From Fimbriimonadaceae bacterium (GTDB taxonomy: Bacteria; Armatimonadota; Fimbriimonadia; Fimbriimonadales; Fimbriimonadaceae): DNA of 11,193 nt. Below are positions 1 to 5,117 of this stretch, piece after piece; position 1 is the stretch's first letter, and each line of letters begins with the position of its first letter. Under the pieces are notes generated by a model. It saw only the letters and a program-made list of their open reading frames with translations. It ran no database searches and had not been told where the DNA came from. The stretch spans positions 1 through 11,193 of the forward strand of contig JANWJY010000074.1 of NCBI GenBank assembly GCA_025451715.1, in the 5' to 3' direction. The position numbers and the translations under genes are program-made.

Positions 1-693
1 AACCTCGTCAACATTGAGCTCATAGCCCCGGCTGCCGGAGAGGTAGATCTGTGTGAACTCCGGCTCGGTGCTCGGTGGCTTCGGCGTGTAGTCGATCTTA
101 GATCCGGAGGACGTGACACCGCCCTCAAAGATCGGGCCCGGACCGCCCCAGTTGATTTGAAAGTCGCTTCCGTTCCTGTTGTTGCTGTGCACCGGTCCGC
201 GAAGCCGGTCACCGCTATAGAACCAAATGCGGCCGCCAGAGACAGACGAGGTTTCGCGGTCGGTAAAGTACGCGTATTTCCCAAACGAAGTCTGGCGAAC
301 GACGAGCTCGACGATCTCCGTTTCCTGGCCTGAGGTGGCAGTCGTCTTGATTAAGTACTTCTTGAGCGTCGCGCCAGAGTTTGACGCGTCGGGGGTGACT
401 AGTACCTTATACGTGCCGGCACCTAGGGTCTGGGTGCCGCCCAAGGGATCGAACGGCACGGTGTACGCCGGAGGCGAAGGCTGGTTCTTGAGCCATCGGA
501 GCGTTTGATCGAGGCCGGACTCGGCAAGGTTGAACGCGACGGTGCTGCTCTTCGTGCGCGCGGTCGTATGTAGACCATGAAGCGTCAGAGTCAAGATTGC
601 CAGACCGATCGCAGTGATGAACATCAGCGTGATGAGGGTCGTCATGAGGACGGTCCCTCTTCGAACGCGGCTAACAGCGTGCGTAGCTTTCAT
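1..693 (-). CDS. PilX-like minor pilin / DUF4900-type protein, 3' end outside window
   Basis: This minus-strand reading frame starts at ATG 693 and stays open to the window edge, giving 231 residues with no stop. The N-terminus has a basic stretch (VSRVRRG) followed by one hydrophobic helix (about residues 14-38, TVLMTTLITLMFITAIGLAI), as in PilX_N minor pilins. An AESGLDQTLRWLKN segment follows, typical of the amphipathic continuation. Further on, the motif RLRGPVHSNNR resembles the GPVHSN signature I associate with DUF4900 proteins. It lies one base after the stop of the PilW-like gene, with an AGGA Shine-Dalgarno about nine bases upstream of the ATG, so it is the third gene of a minor-pilin operon. 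The product probably sits in the inner membrane and joins a type IV pilus or pseudopilus tip. The family call is from recognition of motifs, not a search. Confidence 0.8.
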   Translation of the reverse strand, partial: MKATHAVSRVRRGTVLMTTLITLMFITAIGLAILTLTLHGLHTTARTKSSTVAFNLAESGLDQTLRWLKNQPSPPAYTVPFDPLGGTQTLGAGTYKVLVTPDASNSGATLKKYLIKTTATSGQETEIVELVVRQTSFGKYAYFTDRETSSVSGGRIWFYSGDRLRGPVHSNNRNGSDFQINWGGPGPIFEGGVTSSGSKIDYTPKPPSTEPEFTQIYLSGSRGYELNVDEV

Positions 694-694
694 C

Positions 695-1219
695 TTAATA
701 GTTCCTCAAGAAGATTGCGCGGTGAATCATGTTGGTTTGCATCACGACAGTGTCCGTCTTCCGCTCTGTGCGGAGGGAGATGTCGACGCTACTGGGACTG
801 ATGCTCGTGAACTCCAGTAGGGTCACGTCCTTACAGATCGGACGCATCGTGCCGACGGCCGGCTTGCGCACAAGGCACTTACCGTTGGCGTCCTCCGTCC
901 CGTCCTCGTCGCCCCGGAAAAAATCTACAGTGTTGACCGAATCGAGGACCGTGCGGTTGTATGTGCCATCCACCTCCAGCTTTGGGTAATAAACCCTGAT
1001 CTTGGTCGACGACAGGATCGCGACTTGCTTCGCTTCCTGCAGATCCCTGTTCACGATCTGCAGCGCGATGCTGGCGCTCATGTCGGAGTCGTACTGGTTA
1101 CGGGTGTGCGTAAAGCTCCGAATCGTGCCGGAGAAGAGGGTCGCCGTCCCAATGATGATCATCGCCATGATGACCGTAACAATGGTCATCTCTACTAGGG
1201 TAAATCCGCGTCTTTTCAT
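695..1219 (-). CDS. PilW/GspJ-like minor prepilin
   Basis: This encodes a 174-residue protein with a textbook class III prepilin leader, MKRRG then FTLVEMTIVTVIM. The prepilin peptidase site lies after Gly5 and the conserved Glu is at mature position 5. One hydrophobic helix (residues 6-28) is followed by a polar, beta-rich pseudopilin-like body containing two Cys (CLVRKP and PICKD) that could form a disulfide. The start ATG is fixed by the leader and by a GGGA Shine-Dalgarno inside the last codons of the preceding gene, whose stop is only four bases upstream; this suggests translational coupling. The length fits PilW/GspJ-type minor pilins. Its role would be assembly or priming of a pilus or secretion pseudopilus. 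Assignment to J/W rather than another minor class rests on size and operon order, so it is tentative. Confidence 0.85.
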   Translation of the reverse strand: MKRRGFTLVEMTIVTVIMAMIIIGTATLFSGTIRSFTHTRNQYDSDMSASIALQIVNRDLQEAKQVAILSSTKIRVYYPKLEVDGTYNRTVLDSVNTVDFFRGDEDGTEDANGKCLVRKPAVGTMRPICKDVTLLEFTSISPSSVDISLRTERKTDTVVMQTNMIHRAIFLRNY

Positions 1220-1223
1220 TGTG

Positions 1224-1661
1224 CTATCCCTTGGCTATCAGCGCCTGTGCACTCATGGTGCCGTCGCCCTGGTGCGCGGCGCTTCCAGTCCAGGTAAGCG
1301 TCACGGTCACCTTCCTGATGTCCGCTGTAAAGTTTTCGACCTTAACCGTTCCCACCACGTTCACGAACATCGGGTCTAAGCCGTCGACTGTCACGAACGA
1401 ATATGGCGAAGTCATCGGTGAGGAGTCGATGATGCCAGCATCCTTCAGCTCAACGTAGGTTAGGCGCCCATAACCTACACCCCTAAGCTGATCCACCTTG
1501 TGCTGGACAAGGCTCGAGGCTTGCTGATGGTTTCCCACCATCTTGCCCGTCTTGAGCGCTGCAGGCAAGTAAGCCGCGAAGATCGTCGCGGTAGCAGCGA
1601 GCACGAAAATGGCAATGGCCACTTCGAGCAGGGTAAATCCAGAGTGCCTGCGTTTATGCAC
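1224..1661 (-). CDS. PilV/GspI-like minor prepilin
   Basis: First gene of the minus-strand minor-pilin operon. The core is a prepilin leader, KRRHSG then FTLLEVAIAIFVLAATATIF, with Glu at mature position 5 and a single membrane helix, followed by a globular part ending ...MSAQALIAKG. The start is uncertain. I prefer GTG at 1661, which gives a short leader (MHKRRHSG) like those of its neighbours and has AAGGA about ten bases upstream. In-frame ATGs at 1709 and 1745 would give leaders of 23 and 35 residues before the cleavage Gly; the 1745 ATG has a run of seven G about seven bases upstream that could serve as a ribosome site. The protein is 145 residues from the GTG. It probably acts with the two downstream genes in a type IV pilus or type II secretion-like tip complex. 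Confidence 0.82.
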   Translation of the reverse strand: MHKRRHSGFTLLEVAIAIFVLAATATIFAAYLPAALKTGKMVGNHQQASSLVQHKVDQLRGVGYGRLTYVELKDAGIIDSSPMTSPYSFVTVDGLDPMFVNVVGTVKVENFTADIRKVTVTLTWTGSAAHQGDGTMSAQALIAKG

Positions 1662-1784
1662 AAGTGTCGTGTTCCTTGTTCTGCGCGGTTCTGACAAGTA
1701 GGAATGCATGTTTTGTGATCCCACGGTGATTTCACCGGGAGGCATGCGGTCGCCCCCCCAGACTTGACTAGTCCTAGGTGGATT

Positions 1785-2027
1785 ATCGGCGTTGCCGATG
1801 GCGACCTATAGGGGGAGCAGCGGCGTCGCCAGGCTCGAAGAATGCTCACCGGTCGCCCGAGTGGTGCCAACGGCAATTTTGCGGGAACTCTCAGCGGCCG
1901 GAATGACCGGTACTGGACTTGCGGTAGAGTTTGGCTACCATCTGGGCTGAGGCACCCTCGCTGTAATGCAGAGCCATCGGTCCAGGGGATCAAACACATT
2001 GCCGCACTGGTGTGCGGCACTTTTTTT
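1785..2027 (+). ncRNA. candidate unrecognised small RNA ending at an intrinsic terminator
   Basis: A perfect plus-strand terminator sits at the right end of this stretch, yet no plus-strand gene lies upstream; everything to the left is coded on the minus strand. Something short must therefore be transcribed here, or the terminator acts as an attenuator for the downstream array. Visible helices include ATCGGC-GTT-GCCGAT (1785-1799) and GGCGAC/GTCGCC (1800-1805 with 1825-1830), plus local pairs such as CCGG-AATGA-CCGG. I compared it by eye with tmRNA, SRP RNA, RNase P and the glycine, SAM, SAH, cobalamin, FMN and c-di-GMP riboswitches and recognise none. A TTGACT box at 1764-1769 has no convincing -10 at normal spacing. 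The left boundary is arbitrary. Confidence 0.3.
2000..2027 (+). terminator. strong intrinsic terminator
   Basis: TGCCGCAC (2000-2007) pairs perfectly with GTGCGGCA (2012-2019) around a TGGT loop and is followed by CTTTTTTT (2020-2027). The T-run lies only on the plus-strand side, so it terminates rightward transcription. The next plus-strand elements are the repeat array and the Fn3-like gene, so it separates them from anything initiated to the left. Confidence 0.85.
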
Positions 2028-2143
2028 CCGGCTCGATTGAGCCCCTTCCTTCGGTTCAGTCAGGCCGCCTATCCGCAGATGGATCTGGCCGCGGCGAGAG
2101 TAGCCTAGGTTCAAATGAGGCTGCTTTGGCTGCTAGGGAACGG

Positions 2144-2479
2144 TTTTGGAGGTCGCTGGAAGTGTTCTGGAGATCGCCAGAAGAGTTCTTCCGACCTCCA
2201 GAGGGGTTCTTCCGCCGTCTGAAAAGTTTTTCCGAGCGGCGAAACTGTTCTCCCGACCGGCGGAAGTATTTTTCCGATCTCGAAAACTGTTTAGCCGACG
2301 CAAGAACAGTTCTGGCGATCATTAGAAGGGTGCTGGAGGTCTCCAGCAGTGTGCTGGAGATCGCCAGAAGAGTGCTAGAGGTCGCTACCGAGACGCTAGC
2401 GATCTCTAGATTTCCATTGCCGGTCTCCAAAACTTTTCTGTCGAGCGGAAACGCATTCTTTGCGATCGGAAAAACTCTG
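2144..2479 (+). repeat. array of ~16 diverged 21-base imperfect inverted repeats
   Basis: The block can be cut into 16 units of 21 bases (336 bases) with hardly any net length change, although the units are strongly diverged. Most units read as a six-base arm, a six-base centre and a complementary six-base arm, for example TTCTGG-AGATCG-CCAGAA (2165-2182), TTCTGG-CGATCA-TTAGAA (2310-2327) and TGCTGG-AGGTCT-CCAGCA (2331-2348). The centre is usually NGRYCN (GATC, GGTC, GACC) and its spacing is 21 with only one- or two-base slips. Arms change but often keep pairing, several through G-U on the plus strand. The stretch is free of stops in the downstream gene's frame and reads as heptads there (for example LEVSSSV, LEIARRV), and it is also open on the minus strand. 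I see no good ribosome site in front of it, so I treat it as non-coding. Identity and function are unknown. Confidence 0.85.
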
Positions 2480-2513
2480 CAACCAACGCGGAGTGCCGCG
2501 CATTTGGCACGTT

Positions 2514-2543
2514 GGGGGACGAGGACACTCACTCCCCCAGGAG
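2514..2543 (+). promoter_or_regulatory. hairpin abutting the Shine-Dalgarno of the 2555 gene
   Basis: GGGGGA (2514-2519) pairs with TCCCCC (2533-2538), and inside it GAG (2521-2523) pairs with CTC (2528-2530) around a GACA tetraloop. The ribosome site AGGAG (2539-2543) begins on the base after the stem, 11 bases before the ATG at 2555. A smaller hairpin, GTGCC/GGCAC (2493-2497 with 2506-2510), lies just upstream. Such a placement could protect the RBS region, act in translational control, or be the last hairpin of the transcript leader. Confidence 0.5.
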
Positions 2544-2554
2544 ACGAAGAAGAA

Positions 2555-3241
2555 ATGCCTAAATGGCTTCCGGTCCGAGAAGCTGACCGATTAGTTTGGA
2601 TACAGAACGCAGCGCTCAAGCTGAACACATACGTTGGCACAGCTGGGATTGTAGCCGGGGACGTCACGTTCCTCAACGGCGTGCGCGACAACTATCAATG
2701 GATCATCAACAGGAGCGACCAGCTCAACACCGCGCGGCAGGACGTCAATGAGTGGAAACGCATCTTTGCGGACGGGCCCGTCGGCACGCCGCTGGGCGCC
2801 GCGCCCGTCGCTCCGGTCTTTCCCGCTGCGCCGATCTTCACGCCGAGCGCCGGGATGTTCGCGCAGGTCGTGGCGCTGATGGAGCGCATCCGTAACACGA
2901 CGGGCTACACGACCGCGATAGGCGAGGACCTCGGGATCGTCACCGCGCCGGGGGCGCCCGTGCTCGGCGACCCGACCTTCACTCTCGTCGTGCTGCCGAA
3001 CAGCGAGGTGCGCGTGGAGTGGGTCAAGGGCTCGGCCGACGGCGTGCTCATCGAGAGCCAGCGCGCAGGCGAGACGGTGTGGACGCTGATCGCGACCGAC
3101 CTGTCCTCGCCGTACGTGGACGCCCGCGCGCCCCTGGTCGCGGGCCAGCCGGAGGTGCGACGGTACCGCCTGCGGTACGTCGTGAACGACGTGCCGGTGG
3201 GCAACTACTCGGCGGTCGGGTCTGTGACGACCATGCCGTAG
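2555..3241 (+). CDS. hypothetical protein: N-terminal helical region plus C-terminal fibronectin-III-like domain
   Basis: A 228-residue protein. I chose ATG 2555 because AGGAG lies 11 bases upstream; the frame is open further left, but only through the repeat array and terminator. Residues 1-72 look helical and start MPKWLPVREADRLVWIQN. Residues 73-100 are a Pro/Ala-rich linker (PVAPVFPAAPIFTP) and 101-128 a further helix. Residues about 135-228 look like one Fn3-type beta sandwich: VRVEWVKG, then DGVLIESQRAGETVWTLIATD, then YRLRYVVNDVPVGNYS with a terminal SVTTMP strand. There is no signal peptide or membrane segment. GC content and codon choice rise sharply after about 2745, so the two halves may have different histories. 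It directly follows the hairpin array and is the likely protein partner of it. I recognise no named function; a binding or scaffold role is a guess from the Fn3-like fold. Confidence 0.75.
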   Translation: MPKWLPVREADRLVWIQNAALKLNTYVGTAGIVAGDVTFLNGVRDNYQWIINRSDQLNTARQDVNEWKRIFADGPVGTPLGAAPVAPVFPAAPIFTPSAGMFAQVVALMERIRNTTGYTTAIGEDLGIVTAPGAPVLGDPTFTLVVLPNSEVRVEWVKGSADGVLIESQRAGETVWTLIATDLSSPYVDARAPLVAGQPEVRRYRLRYVVNDVPVGNYSAVGSVTTMP

Positions 3242-3255
3242 GCTGTTGTTTCGAG

Positions 3256-3282
3256 GGGGGCGGGGTGTCCCGCCCCGCCCCC
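3256..3282 (+). terminator. GC-rich hairpin after the Fn3-like gene
   Basis: GGGGGCGGGG (3256-3265) pairs with CCCCGCCCCC (3273-3282) across a seven-base loop, 15 bases after the stop codon. No T-run follows, so it may be a Rho-assisted or weak terminator or an RNA 3' end protector. It separates the Fn3-like gene from the next small gene. Confidence 0.5.
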
Positions 3283-3301
3283 GGGTCATAATCAATCTGC
3301 C

Positions 3302-3553
3302 ATGCCGTGGGAGCGATGGATCGATACAGACTTTAGCCAGATCTACGAAGTCGCTGGGCGAGTCGGCGTGGCTCTGAAGTGCTTCAAAGGGCACGAGCGG
3401 TTCTCTTGCCGTTTCGAGGCAAAGGACGCGGACACGTACAACGTGTTCATGGAAGTCCGTTACGTCCGTGTTGCCACACGTGGTGGCCTCGCGACACCCG
3501 TACGTCCCGTCGAGGGTGGTTGGGAGATTTGGTCGACTGTCGAGAAGACTTGA
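3302..3553 (+). CDS. small hypothetical protein, 83 aa
   Basis: An 83-residue ORF beginning MPWERWIDTDFSQIYEVAG with a balanced, soluble amino-acid composition, rich in aromatics (four Trp) and with two Cys (LKCFKG and FSCRF). Alternating hydrophobic and charged stretches (YNVFMEVRYVRVAT) suggest a small beta-rich domain. No Shine-Dalgarno is visible. Instead, a CATAAT -10-like hexamer at 3287-3292 ends nine bases before the ATG, a spacing compatible with a leaderless transcript. It lies 60 bases after the Fn3-like gene on the same strand, across a strong hairpin. I do not recognise a family, and it could be spurious; the main support is composition and the lack of any better frame. Confidence 0.5.
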   Translation: MPWERWIDTDFSQIYEVAGRVGVALKCFKGHERFSCRFEAKDADTYNVFMEVRYVRVATRGGLATPVRPVEGGWEIWSTVEKT

Positions 3554-3598
3554 GGGCGGCCCGCCCTGCCCCACCGCTTTCCCCTTTTACGCTCTGGG

Positions 3599-4714
3599 CT
3601 AGGCTGCCAAGGAGCCCGTTTCGCCCACGACGACGAGGAACGCGTCGACGACGCGCGGGTCGAACTGTGTTCCGGAGTGTGAGCTAATCTCGGTGATCGC
3701 AGCGTCCTGCGTCCACGCCGACTTGTAGGGCCGATCGTTTGTGAGCGCGTCGAACACGTCGGCCAAAGCGACGATCCTTCCCTCGATCGGTATCTCATCA
3801 CCGGCGAGGCCAGCAGGGTAGCCCGTGCCATCGAACCACTCGTGGTGGGTCACTGCAATCCGTTCCGCCATCTGCAGCAGCGGCGTGCGGCCGTTGGAGA
3901 GCATGCGCCCGCCAAGGGTCGCGTGCCGCCTCATGTCCGCGATCTCGTCATTGGTCAGCTTTCCTGGCTTGAGCAGGATGAGGTCCGAGACGCCGATCTT
4001 GCCGATGTCGTGCAGCCGAGCTGCAAGAAGTATCAACCTCACCTGGTCGCCTGACATACCGAGCACTGCCGCGATCCTCGCGGCCATTTCACCTACTCGG
4101 ATCGTGTGTTCGCCGGTCTCCTCGTCGCGGAACTCGCCGGCGATGGCGAGCCTATTGACGATCTCGTCCTGGGCGTCCTCCAGCTCTGTCGTGCGAAGCT
4201 TGACCTGTGCCTCGAGCCACTCGTTCTGCGACCGGATGGCTTGCTCGGCATTCTTGACCAGTGTCATGTCGCGAGCAAGGGCGTAGATCAGACCGTTCGA
4301 CTGGTAAGGGAAAGACTTCCACGCGAGCCACTTGTACTCGCCGTTTTTGCACCGGTACCGGTTCTCGAAATAGAGGGTGAGGGCGCCCTCGCTAAGCTTC
4401 CCCATTTCCGCGATCGTCGCACCAACGTCGTCTGGGTGCACAAAGTGCAAGAACGGATTGGCGAGAAGCTCGCCTTTCGAGTAGCCGAGCGTGGACTCGA
4501 AGGCGGCGTTGATCTTTTTGAAGTAGCCGTCGAACCCGGCCACGCAGCACATATCGAGCGAGAGGTCGAAGAACTGGGCGCCGAACGAGGCACTGTCCAG
4601 TTCCGTAGCTTGCTGTTGGTCGCCCTCGATGAAGGCTTCACCTTTTGGCGCGCCCTTTCCCTTCCGGTCGTTCTTGTCGTTTCCAGCCATTGAGGACTTT
4701 AGCGGGGGAGGCAT
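3599..4714 (-). CDS. PAS domain HD-GYP phosphodiesterase
   Basis: A 371-residue cytoplasmic signalling protein. A low-complexity Lys/Gly-rich N-tail (1-40) leads into a PAS domain (about 45-150: DLSLDMCCVAGFDGYFKKIN, GYSKGELL, FVHPDDV, RYRCKNGEYKWLAW). A coiled-coil linker (155-185, ending in RTTELEDAQDEIV) joins it to a complete HD-GYP domain (about 187-365). All metal and catalytic positions are visible: His203, His235-Asp236 in LHDIGKIG, His264, His290-His291, DGTGYPAGL (295-303) and Asp319 in ALADVFDALTNDRPYK. The family hydrolyses cyclic di-GMP and typically affects motility, pili and biofilm. No receiver or membrane segment is present, so input is probably through the PAS domain. Start: ATG 4714 has GAAGGA too close to it; ATG 4690 is an alternative, shortening the protein by eight residues. 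It is a single gene with no operon partner. Confidence 0.95.
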   Translation of the reverse strand: MPPPLKSSMAGNDKNDRKGKGAPKGEAFIEGDQQQATELDSASFGAQFFDLSLDMCCVAGFDGYFKKINAAFESTLGYSKGELLANPFLHFVHPDDVGATIAEMGKLSEGALTLYFENRYRCKNGEYKWLAWKSFPYQSNGLIYALARDMTLVKNAEQAIRSQNEWLEAQVKLRTTELEDAQDEIVNRLAIAGEFRDEETGEHTIRVGEMAARIAAVLGMSGDQVRLILLAARLHDIGKIGVSDLILLKPGKLTNDEIADMRRHATLGGRMLSNGRTPLLQMAERIAVTHHEWFDGTGYPAGLAGDEIPIEGRIVALADVFDALTNDRPYKSAWTQDAAITEISSHSGTQFDPRVVDAFLVVVGETGSLAA

Positions 4715-4848
4715 GTCCTTCGGACACGACTCAGGTCTTCCTTGGTTATCGGCATAGCCGCCGGAAACGTGCAGATACCCTGCAAAGTGCGCGAGTACCG
4801 ACGGCCCACGTCAGTCCGCCGTTGCCAGCTTCAAGGATGGGGGAACAG

Positions 4849-4880
4849 GGGGCCTGGCCCCAACCGGGCCTGTTAAGGCC
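4849..4880 (+). other. two hairpins in the gap between the HD-GYP and transporter genes
   Basis: The 289-base divergent gap (4715-5003) should hold promoters for both flanking genes. It contains GGGG-CCTGG-CCCC (4849-4861) and GGCC-TGTTAA-GGCC (4867-4880). No T-run follows and I recognise no riboswitch, including the c-di-AMP (ydaO) class that often precedes KimA genes. I see no convincing -35/-10 pair. Confidence 0.3.
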
Positions 4881-5003
4881 GTGCGTTCTCGGGTATCCCT
4901 CGTGTGTACGGGCCGCAAGGCCACGCCGCATTCACTTTGGGTTGGCTGCAATGCTGCTGACGACTGGCAAGCGTGCGACGAACACACGGAGGAGTTCGTA
5001 ACT

Positions 5004-5117
5004 ATGCCGGCATCCGATCAAGAGGTTCCAGATTCTTGCCCCATCGCCTGTGAGCTCCGCGTGTACCGGAGCAAACTTGAATGGCATCTGACACACCTGG
5101 ACCGCTGCGGCGGCTAA
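5004..5117 (+). CDS. possible 37-aa Cys/His small protein overlapping the transporter start
   Basis: ATG 5004 is preceded by GGAGGAG with nine bases of spacing, one of the best ribosome sites in the window. It opens a 37-codon frame that ends 37 bases inside the transporter gene, in another frame. The peptide has the spacing CPIAC then WHLTHLDRC: two Cys, two His and a final Cys. This resembles small C2HC zinc fingers of the CPxxC...LxxHLxxC type, although here there are three residues between the first two Cys. It could be a genuine small protein, a leader ORF coupling translation to the transporter, or chance. The evidence is the RBS and the metal-like residue pattern only. Confidence 0.4.
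   Translation: MPASDQEVPDSCPIACELRVYRSKLEWHLTHLDRCGG

Noticed and set aside
1785..2000. SAH or glycine riboswitch
   Set aside because: Isolated strings such as CCAGGCTCG, CAACGGC and AACTCTCA are present, but the required paired arrangement and the regulated downstream genes are absent.
2144..2479. CRISPR array
   Set aside because: Units are contiguous and palindromic with no constant repeat and no spacers, and there are no cas genes.
2012..2554. N-terminal extension of the Fn3-like gene to 2012 as coding sequence
   Set aside because: The first codon falls inside the terminator stem, there is no ribosome site, and ATG 2555 has a clear AGGAG. Kept as a finding only.
3553..3567. Terminator after the 83-aa gene
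   Set aside because: AGGGC/GCCCT can pair, but the stem is short and the downstream T-rich part is too far away and interrupted.
2591..3574. Long Arg/His-rich minus-strand frame opposite the Fn3-like and 83-aa genes
   Set aside because: Composition is typical of an antisense shadow of GC-rich coding DNA, with no domain and no ribosome site.
4715..5080. c-di-AMP (ydaO) riboswitch before the KimA-like gene
   Set aside because: I could not find the conserved aptamer segments by eye; only simple GC hairpins are visible.
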